A stretch of 41,766 bases of DNA from Mogibacterium sp. GTDB taxonomy: Bacteria > Bacillota > Clostridia > Peptostreptococcales > Anaerovoracaceae. Position 1 is the stretch's first letter; every line of letters begins with the position of its first letter. Shown here piece by piece: positions 16,768 to 25,215 of this stretch. Below the pieces are notes generated by a model. It worked only from the letters and a program-made list of their open reading frames with translations, was not told the origin of the DNA and ran no database searches. A program made the position numbers and the translations under genes. The DNA is taken from positions 1 through 41,766 of the forward strand of contig JAFRGD010000004.1 in NCBI GenBank assembly GCA_017433975.1. The letters run 5' to 3'.

Positions 16768-16821
16768 ATGAACAGAACTCTGCTGGTCAATAACAACAAC
16801 TATTACTACTATTCTTCATGA
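16768..16821 (+). CDS. tyrS leader peptide (Asn4-Tyr4)
   Basis: 17-aa ORF, MNRTLLVNNNNYYYYSS, with GGAAAGG ten bases before the ATG. Four Asn codons (16789-16800) are followed by four Tyr codons (TAT TAC TAC TAT, 16801-16812). The stop codon lies in the loop of a perfect 9-bp hairpin. Runs of the regulatory amino acid just before a pause hairpin are the hallmark of ribosome-mediated attenuation, and the next gene is tyrosyl-tRNA synthetase. The Asn run is unexplained. Asn and Tyr codons are both NAY types read by queuosine-containing tRNAs, which may be meaningful or chance. Confidence 0.88.
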   Translation: MNRTLLVNNNNYYYYSS

Positions 16822-16919
16822 CAAGTGAAGAATAGGTTTTGTTGTATGAGATAACCGCACTGATCAATCGAGGAACGAATTCCGGACTCCGCAGCAAAAG
16901 CCTGTTGCGGGGCTTTTTA
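16810..16919 (+). promoter_or_regulatory. Ribosome-mediated transcription attenuator of tyrS
   Basis: Three exclusive pairings are visible. 1:2 is TATTCTTCA (16810-16818) with TGAAGAATA (16826-16834), perfect. 2:3 (antiterminator) is GGTTTTGTTG (16835-16844) with CAGCAAAAGCC (16892-16902), one bulge. 3:4 (terminator) is AAAAGCC (16896-16902) with GGCTTTT (16911-16917), or CCGCAGCA with TGTTGCGG, followed by TTTTT. A ribosome stalled on the Tyr codons would cover 16810-16818, prevent 1:2, allow 2:3 and so let transcription enter tyrS. With charged tRNA-Tyr, 1:2 and the terminator form. Confidence 0.85.
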
Positions 16920-16994
16920 TTTATGATATAATAGCGGCATCTGACCGCATTATATAAATCACTCATCCACATAATAGAATTAAGGAGAAGAACG

Positions 16995-18322
16995 ATGAAA
17001 TCATTTATCCCTGACAATGTTAGTAAGCACACAAACGTCTATGACGTGCTCGAGGAGCGTGGCTTTATCGAGCAGTGCACCAACCCTGAGGCCTTTAGAG
17101 AGCTCCTCGGAAGAGAAAAGATCAAATTCTACATCGGATTTGACCCGACCGCAGACTGCCTCCACGTAGGACACTTCATCCCGATGATCACGATGATGTA
17201 CATGCAGAAATACGGCCATACGCCGGTATTCCTGCTCGGCGGCGGCACAGGCGAAATCGGTGACCCTTCCGGCAGGAGCGACATGAGACAGGTCATGACG
17301 ATCAACACGATCGACGAGAACTGCAGAGCGTTCAAGAGACTGTTCGACAAGTACATCGACTTCGACGATGAGTGGAATACGAAGGGAACGGCGGCGTATA
17401 CGTACCTGGACACCAGAACAGAGAGCCGCTCCCGGGCAAGGCCGTCAGCGTCAACAACGCCGAGTGGATCCGTCCTTGCAAGTTCACGGAATTCGCGAGA
17501 TACGTGGGCGCCAACTTCAACGTCAATAACATGCTGCGCGCGGACTGCTTCAAGATCCGCATGGACAGAAATGAAGGTTTATCGTTCTTCGAGTTTTCAT
17601 ACATGCTTCTCCAGAGCTACGACTTCTTCGTGATGCACAGAGACTTCGGTCTGATGGCCCAGATGGGCGGCAACGACCAGTGGTCCAACATCATCGGCGG
17701 CGTCGACCTGACGAGAAAAATCATGGGAGACGAGGTCTTCGGTCTGACCGTATCGCTTCTGACCACCAGCGAAGGCAAGAAAATGGGCAAGACCGCCAAG
17801 GGCGCGCTCTGGCTCGACGAGACGAGAGTTCCGGTCTACGAGTTCTTCCAGTACTGGAGAAACGTCGCGGACGCCGACGTCAACAAGTGCCTCCGCATGC
17901 TGACCTTCCTCCCGATGGACGAGGTCAACCGGCTGTCCGCACTCGAAGGCTCCGCGATCAACGAGGCCAAGGAGATCCTGGCGTACGAAGTCACCAAGCT
18001 GGTTCACGGTGAGGAAAAGGCCAAGAAAGCTCTCGAAGACTCCAGAGCGGTCTTCGGCGGCGGCGATGTCGCCAACATGCCGACCGAGACGAGAGACAAG
18101 GCCGAGTTCGAGAACGGCAAGGGGCTCGCGCAGCTCATGGTCGAGCTCAAGCTCGCGACCGGTACCTCTGACGCGATGAGAACCATCGACGGCGGCGGCG
18201 TCAAGGTCAACGGCCAGACCGTGACTGACAAGAAGAGAATCGTCACACTGGACGACTTCATTGGCGGCAAGTGCGTCATCCAGAAGGGCAAGAAGAAATT
18301 CTTCGCCGTCGAAGTTAAGTAA
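16995..18322 (+). CDS. tyrS: Tyrosyl-tRNA synthetase, interrupted by a single frameshift
   Basis: Charges tRNA-Tyr with tyrosine. The first segment (16995 to about 17410) carries [16 protein letters not shown] with the HIGH-type motif at residues 57-60. The second segment (about 17399-18322, shifted by -1) carries [24 protein letters not shown], the KMSKS-like EGKKMGKT, and a C-terminal S4 RNA-binding domain. The frame changes near 17405-17416, within GACACCAGAAC. Restoring one base there (for example CC to CCC) would join the parts into about 443 aa, the normal size. As the gene is essential, a sequencing or assembly indel is more likely than a true mutation. Arg is mostly AGA, unlike most neighbours. 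Confidence 0.88.
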
Positions 18323-18342
18323 TTATTTCATGCTTTTCAATA

Positions 18343-18380
18343 GACGCCGCGGGCCCGAGGGCCCCGGCGTCCTGTTTTTT
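18343..18380 (+). terminator. Intrinsic terminator after tyrS
   Basis: Stem GACGCCG (18343-18349) with CGGCGTC (18365-18371) and an inner GGGCCC pair, followed by TTTTTT (18375-18380). It ends 7 bases before the next ATG, so the acetyltransferase depends on readthrough or a promoter not recognised. Confidence 0.85.
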
Positions 18381-18386
18381 GACATC

Positions 18387-18935
18387 ATGGCCAAGAAAAA
18401 AGTCTTTGACGAAGTCCCATATCTGACCGACGGGCGGATCACCGTCAAGCGGGTCATGCCGGAGGACGCGGCCGGGCTGGCCGAGCTGACCGGCAACGAC
18501 AACGTTTACCGATATCTGCCGACTTTTTTGTACGAAAAGCAGTCGGACGACATGGACCCGTTGATCCGCAACATGTATGAAGACACGTTCCGCAACAAGG
18601 AGTCCCTGCTGATGGGAATTTACCTGAATGACGGCATGGATTTTTGCGGGCTGGCCGAGTTCTACGGGTTCCGTGACCCGGTCCACAAGATCAGCCTCGG
18701 ATACCGGCTGATCGAACGGTACTGGGGCCGGGGCATCGCGAGCGACGTGGTCGCCCTCCTGGTGGATTATCTGTACAACGAGACTGACACCGAAATCATC
18801 ACGGCGAGCACCCTGCCCGGCAACCAGAGCTCCGCGCGGGTTCTCGAGAAGAACGGCTTCGACCTGGTCGTCCGGAACTCCGACGAGGACTGGGGCTTCG
18901 GCGGGATGACCCCGACGGACAAATGGATCCGGTAA
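18387..18935 (+). CDS. GNAT-family N-acetyltransferase
   Basis: 182 aa of the RimJ/RimL type: TVKRVMPEDAAGLAELTGND, acetyl-CoA-binding YRLIERYWGRGIASDV (motif A), and NQSSARVLEKNGFD (motif B). It transfers an acetyl group from acetyl-CoA to an amine of unknown identity, often a protein N-terminus or small molecule. The ATG at 18387 (MAKKKVFDEV) lacks a clear SD and lies directly after the tyrS terminator. An upstream in-frame ATG at 18330 would include the terminator stem and is less likely. Confidence 0.8.
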   Translation: MAKKKVFDEVPYLTDGRITVKRVMPEDAAGLAELTGNDNVYRYLPTFLYEKQSDDMDPLIRNMYEDTFRNKESLLMGIYLNDGMDFCGLAEFYGFRDPVHKISLGYRLIERYWGRGIASDVVALLVDYLYNETDTEIITASTLPGNQSSARVLEKNGFDLVVRNSDEDWGFGGMTPTDKWIR

Positions 18936-18956
18936 CGGTGAAGTCCATAGCACGCG

Positions 18957-18984
18957 AAAAGCGGGCCGGTACGGCCCGCTCTTT
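18957..18984. terminator. Bidirectional terminator between the acetyltransferase and upp
   Basis: Stem AGCGGGCC (18960-18967) with GGCCCGCT (18973-18980), with AAAA on the left and CTTTG on the right, serving the convergent genes. Confidence 0.8.
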
Positions 18985-18999
18985 GATTGTTGTCCGATC

Positions 19000-19638
19000 T
19001 TATTTGGTGCCGTAGAGGCGGTCGCCGGCGTCGCCGAGGCCCGGCAGGATGTAAGCCTTCTCATTCAGGCCGTCGTCCTTAGCCGCGATGTAGATGTCGA
19101 CGTCAGGATGCGCCTGATGGACGGCGTCGATGCCCTCCGGCGCGGCGATGAGGCACATGAACGCGATGTTCTGTCCGCCCCTCCGCTTGATGAAGTCGAT
19201 GGCTGCGACGGCGCTGCCGCCGGTCGCGAGCATCGGGTCGACGACGAAGATCTTGCGTTTATCTATGTCTGCAGGAAGCTTGCAGTAGTACTCGATCGGC
19301 ATGTGCGTCTCCGGGTCTCTGTACAGGCCGATGTGGCCGACCTTGGCGTTCGGTACGAGCGCCAGCATGCCGTCGACGAAGCCGAGTCCGGCACGGAGGA
19401 TCGGGACGATGGCGATGTCCTCGCCCGCCAGCATCTTGACCGTCGTCGCGCACATCGGTGTCTCGATGTTAACGTCCTTGAGCGGAAGGTCTCTCGTCGC
19501 CTCGAAGCCCATCAGCATCGCGACTTCGGACGCGAGCTCGCGGAATTCCTTGACATTGGTGTTCTTGTCGCGCATCAGCGAGACCTTATGCTGGATCAGC
19601 GGATGATCGAATACGTATACTTTGCCCTTTTTGTCCAT
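19000..19638 (-). CDS. upp: Uracil phosphoribosyltransferase
   Basis: 212 aa, normal length. It makes UMP from uracil and PRPP (pyrimidine salvage, cytoplasm). Visible motifs: [30 protein letters not shown], the PRPP loop [14 protein letters not shown], and the uracil-binding C-terminal [17 protein letters not shown]. The start is supported by GGAGAG before the ATG. rpiB follows the usual Bacillota order next to upp. Confidence 0.96.
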   Translation of the reverse strand: MDKKGKVYVFDHPLIQHKVSLMRDKNTNVKEFRELASEVAMLMGFEATRDLPLKDVNIETPMCATTVKMLAGEDIAIVPILRAGLGFVDGMLALVPNAKVGHIGLYRDPETHMPIEYYCKLPADIDKRKIFVVDPMLATGGSAVAAIDFIKRRGGQNIAFMCLIAAPEGIDAVHQAHPDVDIYIAAKDDGLNEKAYILPGLGDAGDRLYGTK

Positions 19639-19684
19639 GGTTGCTCTCCTTCACAGTATCGTAAGTGTTTTTAATATTATACTA

Positions 19685-20122
19685 TTAATTCACGTCGTCC
19701 TCAAGCATATTGATGCGGCGGAGGTGCTTTCCGCCCTCAAAATCCGTCGCGAACCAGGTGTCGAGCATCTCGAACGCGAGCTCCTCGCTGATCATCCGGG
19801 CACCCATGGCGATGACGTTCGCGTCGTTGTGGCGGCGCGACATCTCGGCCATCGCGACGGACGTGCAGAGCGCGCAGCGGATTCCGCGGACTTTGTTGCA
19901 GGCGATCGAAATTCCGATGCCGGAGCCGCAGACCGCTACGCCGCGGTCCGCCTCGCCCCCCGCGACCGCGTGGCCGATGGCGTGGCCGTAGATCGGATAG
20001 TCGACGGACTCGGCGGAGTACGTTCCGACGTCCAGGACCTCGTACCCCTCGTTCGTCAGTTTTTCCTTGATCTTTTCTTTTAATTCAAATCCTGCATGAT
20101 CGCTTCCGATGACAACTCTCAT
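19685..20122 (-). CDS. rpiB: Ribose-5-phosphate isomerase B
   Basis: 145 aa. RpiB/LacAB fold: VVIGSDHAGFELKEKIKE at the N-terminus, CGSGIGISIACNKV with the catalytic Cys, and RRHNDANVIAMGARM. It interconverts ribulose- and ribose-5-phosphate in the pentose phosphate pathway. The ATG at 20122 with GAGGAG is preferred over the ATG 15 bases upstream. It is part of the minus-strand run rpmE, prfA, sua5, rpiB, upp, a cluster widespread in Bacillota. Confidence 0.94.
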   Translation of the reverse strand: MRVVIGSDHAGFELKEKIKEKLTNEGYEVLDVGTYSAESVDYPIYGHAIGHAVAGGEADRGVAVCGSGIGISIACNKVRGIRCALCTSVAMAEMSRRHNDANVIAMGARMISEELAFEMLDTWFATDFEGGKHLRRINMLEDDVN

Positions 20123-20174
20123 GGTGTCTCCTCTCATTTATGAAAAAGATGAAAAAACGGAACCGTCCCCGATT

Positions 20175-21179
20175 TCACATTTTGTCGCTGTCGACGACGT
20201 TGTAGCCGGCGGCTTTGAGCATGCGGTTCATGACCGAAAAGCCGAAGCCCTCCTCCGGCAACCCGGTGACGATGATTGTGTCGACGCCCTCGCGGTCGAG
20301 CTCGCGGAGCCGTGCGAAGAAGTCGTGCGCCGCCTCCCGGGAATCGCCCTTGTAGTCGACGACCTTTGCGTTCTTGTCGCCGCTGAGCGCCAGGGAAAGG
20401 ATACTGTACGCGCGCGTCGCCCGCATCTCGGTGTCCCCGCCCCGGACGATGATGACGTTGGCCTTTGGGGAGTAATGTTTGTATTTCATGCCCGGGGACT
20501 TCGGATGGAAGTCCGCGTTCTCCGGCGAAATGAAGAGCGACCGGTCGTACACGACGTCGATGCCGAGTTTCGCCTGGATCATCTCCGCCGTGATGTAGCC
20601 CGGGCGGAGGATGGTCGGGACGTCGCCGGTCAGGTCGCACACGGTCGACTCGATGCCGACGTCACAGGTGTCCCCCATGATGACGGCGTCGATCCTGCCG
20701 TCCATGTCCTCCAGCACGTCGAGTGCGGTCGTCGGGCTCGGGCGGCCGGACAGGTTGGCGCTCGGCGCCGCAATCGGTCGCCGCGCCGCGCGGATCAGCC
20801 GCCGCGCGGTCCGGTTGGACGGCATCCGGATCGCGATCGTATCCAGCCCGCCGGTCGTGACCATCGGGACGACGTCGCTTTTCTTCAGTACAAAAGTAAT
20901 CGGGCCCGGCCAGTAGATCTCCATCATGGCCCGCGCGACCGAAGGGACCTCCGTCACCAGCTCGTCCAGCTGCTCCATGTCGGCGATGTGGACGATCATC
21001 GGGTTGTCGCTCGGCCGGCCCTTGGCCGCGTAGACAGACCGGACCGCGGCCTCATTGGTCGCGTCCGCACCGAGGCCGTAGACCGTCTCGGTCGGGAAGG
21101 CAACCAGCCCGCCCCGGCGGATCATCTCGCCCGCCCGGTCGATGTCCGTCTGATTCACTTGTAGACGTATCGTCTTCAA
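20175..21179 (-). CDS. tsaC: L-threonylcarbamoyladenylate synthase (Sua5/YwlC type)
   Basis: 334 aa: an N-terminal YrdC domain (about 1-200) with GGLVAFPTETVYGLGADA and KGRPSDNPMIVHI, plus a C-terminal Sua5 domain (about 215-330) with SPGMKYKHYSPKANV in the linker. It makes threonylcarbamoyl-AMP for the t6A modification of tRNAs reading ANN codons. The two-domain form is the Sua5 type. It uses a TTG start whose SD (GGAG) overlaps the prfA stop. No prmC lies between it and prfA, unlike many relatives. Confidence 0.92.
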   Translation of the reverse strand: MKTIRLQVNQTDIDRAGEMIRRGGLVAFPTETVYGLGADATNEAAVRSVYAAKGRPSDNPMIVHIADMEQLDELVTEVPSVARAMMEIYWPGPITFVLKKSDVVPMVTTGGLDTIAIRMPSNRTARRLIRAARRPIAAPSANLSGRPSPTTALDVLEDMDGRIDAVIMGDTCDVGIESTVCDLTGDVPTILRPGYITAEMIQAKLGIDVVYDRSLFISPENADFHPKSPGMKYKHYSPKANVIIVRGGDTEMRATRAYSILSLALSGDKNAKVVDYKGDSREAAHDFFARLRELDREGVDTIIVTGLPEEGFGFSVMNRMLKAAGYNVVDSDKM

Positions 21180-21195
21180 TGTCTTATTTCTCCAT

Positions 21196-22260
21196 TCAGA
21201 AGTTCTTCATTTTTTCCGCCTGGTCGTGCGTGATCAGGCCGTCGACGATCTCGTCGATGTCTCCGTCGAGGAACGTGTCCAGTTTGTACAGCGTCACGTT
21301 GATCCGGTGGTCGGTCACGCGGCCCTGCGGGAAGTTGTACGTGCGGATGCGCTCGGAGCGGTCACCGGAGCCGACCTGGCTCTTGCGGTCCGCGGCGATC
21401 TTGTCGTTCTGCTCCTGGAGGTACAGATCGTACAGCCGGGACTTGAGGACCTTGAAAGCCTTCTCTTTGTTCTTGATCTGGGATTTTTCGTCCTGGCAGG
21501 TGACGACGAGGCCGGTCGGGATGTGCGTCAGGCGGACGGCGGAGTCGGTCGTGTTGACGCACTGGCCGCCGTTGCCGCTCGCCCGGTAGACGTCGACGCG
21601 GACGTCGTTCGGATCGAGGTCGACTTCGACGTCGTCCACCTCCGGCAGCACCGCGATCGACGCGGCGGACGTGTGGATCCGGCCGCTCGACTCGGTCTCC
21701 GGCACTCTCTGCACCCGGTGTACGCCGGATTCGTATTTGAGACGCGAATACGCGCCCTTGCCCTTGATGAGCACGGTCGCTTCCTTAACACCGCCGATGC
21801 CGGTGTCGTTGACGTCGATGATCTCGGTCTTCCAGCGCCGGCGCTCCGCGTAGCGGAGGTACATCCGGAGCAGGTCGCCGCCGAAGAGCGCCGCCTCCTC
21901 GCCGCCGGTTCCCGCACGAACCTCGAGGATGACGTTCTTGTCATCGTTCGGGTCCTTTGGCAGGAGCAGAACCTTGAGCGTCTGCTCGGACTGCGCGATT
22001 CTGCCCTCGAGATCGCGGATTTCCTCGCGGGCCATCTCGCGCATCTCCTCGTCGTCCTCGGTCTCAAAGATCTCCCGCGCGTCGTCGAGGTCCTGTTTGG
22101 CTTGTTTGTACGCCTTGTATTCCTTGACGATCGGCTCGAGCTCCCCCATCTCCTTCATTAACCTGCGCCACTCCGGCTGGTTGGAGATGATCGCCGGGTC
22201 CGCGACCTTGCCGGAAAGCTCGTCGTATTTCTCTAATGTAAAGTCTAACTTATCAAACAT
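21196..22260 (-). CDS. prfA: Peptide chain release factor 1
   Basis: 354 aa, normal size. The GGQ motif in [17 protein letters not shown] (about residues 220-236) triggers peptide release; the codon-recognition domain comes before it. It ends translation at UAA and UAG. It starts with ATG at 22260 after AGGAAGACC, from its own promoter. Confidence 0.96.
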   Translation of the reverse strand: MFDKLDFTLEKYDELSGKVADPAIISNQPEWRRLMKEMGELEPIVKEYKAYKQAKQDLDDAREIFETEDDEEMREMAREEIRDLEGRIAQSEQTLKVLLLPKDPNDDKNVILEVRAGTGGEEAALFGGDLLRMYLRYAERRRWKTEIIDVNDTGIGGVKEATVLIKGKGAYSRLKYESGVHRVQRVPETESSGRIHTSAASIAVLPEVDDVEVDLDPNDVRVDVYRASGNGGQCVNTTDSAVRLTHIPTGLVVTCQDEKSQIKNKEKAFKVLKSRLYDLYLQEQNDKIAADRKSQVGSGDRSERIRTYNFPQGRVTDHRINVTLYKLDTFLDGDIDEIVDGLITHDQAEKMKNF

Positions 22261-22285
22261 CTATGGTCTTCCTTTCTACAGGTCC

Positions 22286-22314
22286 ATTATATCATCGCCG
22301 CCGCTTCGGCACAA
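22286..22314 (-). promoter_or_regulatory. Promoter for the prfA operon
   Basis: Minus strand: -35 TTGTGC (22309-22314), 17-base spacer, -10 TATAAT (22286-22291), directly after the rpmE terminator. Confidence 0.7.
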
Positions 22315-22358
22315 TAAAAGAGGATGCTCTCTGAGCAACTCAAAGAAACATCCTCTTT
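22315..22358 (-). terminator. Intrinsic terminator after rpmE
   Basis: Perfect 10-bp stem AAAGAGGATG (22317-22326) with CATCCTCTTT (22349-22358), a 22-base loop that itself can pair (TGAG/CTCA). On the minus strand a TTTATTG run follows. Confidence 0.8.
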
Positions 22359-22369
22359 GGTATCTGTCC

Positions 22370-22567
22370 CTAAAGGTTGTATTTGTTCTTGAACTTCTCG
22401 ATGCGGCCGCCACGGTTCGCAAATTTCTGCTGGCCCGTGAAGAACGGATGGCACTCGGAGCAGACGTCAACTCTCATGGTCTCGGAAGTCGAGAGCGTCA
22501 TAAAAGTATTCCCGCATGCGCAAGTAACTTTACATTCCTTATACTTAGGATGGATTCCTTCCTTCAT
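22370..22567 (-). CDS. rpmE: 50S ribosomal protein L31 (zinc-binding type)
   Basis: 65 aa. Starts MKEGIHPKYKECKVTCACGN; Cys16, Cys18, Cys36 and Cys39 (CSECHPFFTG) make the zinc site, so this is the C+ form. The ATG at 22567 is correct; the ORF continues upstream without homology. It is expressed from a strong promoter at 22666-22694 and ends at its own terminator. Confidence 0.96.
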   Translation of the reverse strand: MKEGIHPKYKECKVTCACGNTFMTLSTSETMRVDVCSECHPFFTGQQKFANRGGRIEKFKNKYNL

Positions 22568-22665
22568 GCTTCTTACCTCTTTCTTTGAATAGTCTGCCCG
22601 GGGAAGCCTGGACCCCGGCGGTCCGTCGATGACGGCCACCGGTAGATCACCGCGACAGCTTTATG

Positions 22666-22694
22666 ATTATATCAGACAGTTCCGCGGTACGCAA
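22666..22694 (-). promoter_or_regulatory. Promoter for rpmE
   Basis: Minus strand: -35 TTGCGT (22689-22694), 17-base spacer, -10 TATAAT (22666-22671). It leaves a leader of about 95 bases before the L31 start, long enough for an autoregulatory site though none is recognised. Confidence 0.75.
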
Positions 22695-22705
22695 GCACTT
22701 TTTTC

Positions 22706-22734
22706 TTGCGTTGCGGTGGTTTTTCGTGGATAAT
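22706..22734 (+). promoter_or_regulatory. Promoter for the DUF1015 gene
   Basis: -35 TTGCGT (22706-22711), 17-base spacer, -10 GATAAT (22729-22734). Divergent from the rpmE promoter, which has the same -35. Confidence 0.65.
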
Positions 22735-22790
22735 ATAGGTAGTAAAACCGCTCAGAATTCTGGCACCCATGATCAAAGGAGGACACACGG

Positions 22791-24125
22791 ATGGCGATCT
22801 ATGATTACGAAACCTTCGGGCTGCACATCCCGGAAATGCTGATTCCACGCGAGGGGACGGACTTTTATAAATGGGCCGTCGTCGCCTGCGACCAATATAC
22901 TTCGGAGCCGGAATACTGGAATGAGGTCGAGGAGGTCGTCGGCGACGCGCCGTCAACACTGCGACTGATGCTGCCGGAGATCTATCTGGACAAGCCGGGC
23001 GAAACCGACCGCATCCGCGAAATCCGCGCGTCCATGGACCGGTACCTGTCCGACGGGACGCTCGTTCAGCTGCCGCCGGGCTGCATGCTGGTCAAGCGGA
23101 CGGCCGAGGGCCGCTCGCGGCTCGGCCTGGTCATCGCGACCGACCTCGAGGCATATGACTTCACCAAAGGGTCCAAGACGCTGACCCGCGCGACGGAAGG
23201 GACGGTCATCGAGCGCATCCCGCCGCGCCTCCGGATCCGCGCCGGCGCCCCGATCGAGATGCCGCACATCATCATCCTGATCGACGACCCGGACAAGACC
23301 GTCATCGAGCCGCTGGTCGACGCGCCGATGCGGCAGATCTACGACACCGACCTCATGATGGAGGGCGGGCACGTCACGGGCTGCTTCATCGAGGAAAAGG
23401 ACCTCGGCGGCATGCAGGCGGCGCTCTCCGCGCTCTACGACAAAGCGGTCGAACAGTACGGCGACGGTAACGTGATCTTCCAGGCCATGGGCGACGGCAA
23501 CCATTCGCTCGCGACCGCCAAGACCAACTGGGAGAACCTCAAGAAGACTCTCACGCCAGAGGAGATCGCGACGCACCCGGCGCGCTACGCGCTCTGCGAA
23601 ATCGAAAACATCCACGACAGCGGCATCGTCTTTGAACCGATCCACCGCATGCTCTTCGCGAAGAACGGCCAGCGCGGCATTGACATCGTGGCTGAGGCCA
23701 CAGACCTGCTCGCCGAGCAGAACGGTAATGCATATATCATCGATAAAAAATCCCCGGACCTCGCGGACGAGCTGTCCCGCGTTCCGGAGGATGCGTTCCG
23801 CATTCCGTTCATCGTGGGCGAAAACAGGGGCCTGATCATCGTCGAAAAGCCGGTCTTCAAGCTCGAGGTCGGTGCGCTGCAGAGCGTCTTGGACGTCATC
23901 GTCAAGGAGCGCGCCGCGGCTGACATCGACTACATCCACGGGTCAGCCGTCGTCGAACGGCTCGCCGCGGCGGACGGCAACTGCGGTTTCCTGCTGCCGG
24001 CCATGGACAAGTTCCTGCTCTTCCCGGCCGTCGCCGCGGACGGCGCGCTCCCGCGCAAGACGTTCTCCATGGGCGAGGCCAACGAAAAACGCTACTATAT
24101 CGAGAGCCGGCTGATCACCAAATAG
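22791..24125 (+). CDS. DUF1015 family protein
   Basis: 444 aa, the family's usual length. The N-terminal stretch PREGTDFYKWAVVACDQY and the central GDGNHSLATAKTNWEN are characteristic of DUF1015 (COG4198). These proteins are cytoplasmic, have no membrane segment, and are often found near serine or pyruvate metabolism genes in Clostridia. The reaction is unknown; the conserved GDGNH suggests a nucleotide or metal site. AAAGGAGG precedes the ATG. It is transcribed alone between its promoter and a strong terminator. Confidence 0.87.
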   Translation: MAIYDYETFGLHIPEMLIPREGTDFYKWAVVACDQYTSEPEYWNEVEEVVGDAPSTLRLMLPEIYLDKPGETDRIREIRASMDRYLSDGTLVQLPPGCMLVKRTAEGRSRLGLVIATDLEAYDFTKGSKTLTRATEGTVIERIPPRLRIRAGAPIEMPHIIILIDDPDKTVIEPLVDAPMRQIYDTDLMMEGGHVTGCFIEEKDLGGMQAALSALYDKAVEQYGDGNVIFQAMGDGNHSLATAKTNWENLKKTLTPEEIATHPARYALCEIENIHDSGIVFEPIHRMLFAKNGQRGIDIVAEATDLLAEQNGNAYIIDKKSPDLADELSRVPEDAFRIPFIVGENRGLIIVEKPVFKLEVGALQSVLDVIVKERAAADIDYIHGSAVVERLAAADGNCGFLLPAMDKFLLFPAVAADGALPRKTFSMGEANEKRYYIESRLITK

Positions 24126-24156
24126 CCGCACGCTTCGCCGGAACAATCCACACAAC

Positions 24157-24197
24157 AAAAAGCCGCAACAAGTTTCGACTTGTTGCGGTTTCTTTTT
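24157..24197 (+). terminator. Intrinsic terminator after the DUF1015 gene
   Basis: Perfect 10-bp stem CCGCAACAAG (24163-24172) with CTTGTTGCGG (24179-24188), followed by TTTCTTTTT. The rest of the gap to 24282 holds nothing I recognise. Confidence 0.9.
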
Positions 24198-24282
24198 CAT
24201 GTGTCTGCAACTGAAAGGTTTTCCGGCTCATAGGTCCGGTCCATCCAGTGGTTCCAGTCTCTCCAGTCCCTTAACGCATGGA

Positions 24283-25122
24283 TTATTTCATCATGCTGAG
24301 GAGCGAGGTGATGAGCTCGGTTCCGTTGACTTCCTTCTTGCTGAGCTGGCCGCTGCCGAGCAGTGTGCTCAGGATGTCAGCCGCCTGCGGCTGCTGTGGC
24401 TGCGCCTGTGCCTGGCCCGCGCCGAGGAGCGTGCTCAGGATGTCGGTCGCCTGAACGGTCTGCTGCTGTTGCGGCTTCGCCTGCGCCTGGCCCGCGCCGA
24501 GCAGTGTGCTCAGGATGTCAGTCGCCTGAACGGTCTGCTGCTGTGGCTTCGCCTGTGGTTTGGCCTGGGTCTGGCCGCCGCCGAGGAGGGTGCCGAGCAG
24601 GTCGCCCGCGATGCCGCCGCCGCTCTGCTGGCCGCTCGCGCTGCCGACCAGTGCGAGGACGTCCGTCAGGTCGAGGCCGTCGGAGAGGTCAAAGCCCTGT
24701 TTTTTCTTCTTCTTTGCGCTCATGGTCGAGCTGAGAAGCAGCGAGAGCAGGACCGGTGTGATGTTGCTCAGAACGGAGTTCGCTTCTTTCTTGCTGGTGC
24801 CGGCCTGGCTTGCGATCTGGCTGAGGACGTTGTCCTTATCCTTGCCGAAGATGTGGCCGAGGATCTTGTCGCCGTCGACCGCGTCCGCCTCTGCGAGCTG
24901 GTCTTCGACTTTCTTGTCGTTCTTGTGCTGGCCGATCGCGGACAGAAGCGACGAAGCGCCGTCCTTGGACTTTGCGTTCTTGGTCAGGTAGAGGATCAGG
25001 AGCGGCAGGCCGATGCGGAGCAGCTTGGTGACCATGTCAGACTTGACGCCGGTCTTTTTTGCGACGGAGTTAACGGACGACGACTGGAGCATCGTCTTCA
25101 AAAGAATACTCAGTAAATCCAT
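24283..25122 (-). CDS. DUF937-like protein with C-terminal Gln/Pro repeats
   Basis: 279 aa. The first 160 residues are helical and resemble DUF937: LLSILLKTMLQ, a KKTGVKSDMVTKLLRIGLP motif, and SQAGTSKKEANSVLSNITP. The rest is four repeats of an amphipathic unit of the type TDILSTLLGAGQ (about 173-184, 201-212, 226-237, 248-259) joined by Gln/Ala/Pro/Lys linkers, 22-28 residues apart. It is acidic-to-neutral, with no signal peptide. The repeat helices may pack with the similar helix at the C-terminus (ELITSLLSMM). The function is unknown. Confidence 0.72.
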   Translation of the reverse strand: MDLLSILLKTMLQSSSVNSVAKKTGVKSDMVTKLLRIGLPLLILYLTKNAKSKDGASSLLSAIGQHKNDKKVEDQLAEADAVDGDKILGHIFGKDKDNVLSQIASQAGTSKKEANSVLSNITPVLLSLLLSSTMSAKKKKKQGFDLSDGLDLTDVLALVGSASGQQSGGGIAGDLLGTLLGGGQTQAKPQAKPQQQTVQATDILSTLLGAGQAQAKPQQQQTVQATDILSTLLGAGQAQAQPQQPQAADILSTLLGSGQLSKKEVNGTELITSLLSMMK

Positions 25123-25215
25123 AGTGTTCCCCTTTTCTTTTTTACAATAGTGATAAGTTGTTGTATATGAATTTTATTACTGACTGTTCCCCCGGGCTGC
25201 CCCGGCAAACAGATG

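Noticed and set aside
16768..16919. T-box riboswitch upstream of tyrS
   Set aside because: The leader to the terminator is only about 170 bases; no stem I with AGTA-type bulge and no TGGnACC T-box sequence found. AACCGC at 16853-16858 is the only vague resemblance.
18330..18386. Longer N-terminus for the GNAT acetyltransferase
   Set aside because: It would translate the tyrS terminator stem and adds sequence not typical of the family.
25130..25210. Terminator after the MBL hydrolase gene
   Set aside because: A GC-rich hairpin is present (CCGGG/CCCGG) but no T run follows on the minus strand, so I do not call it.
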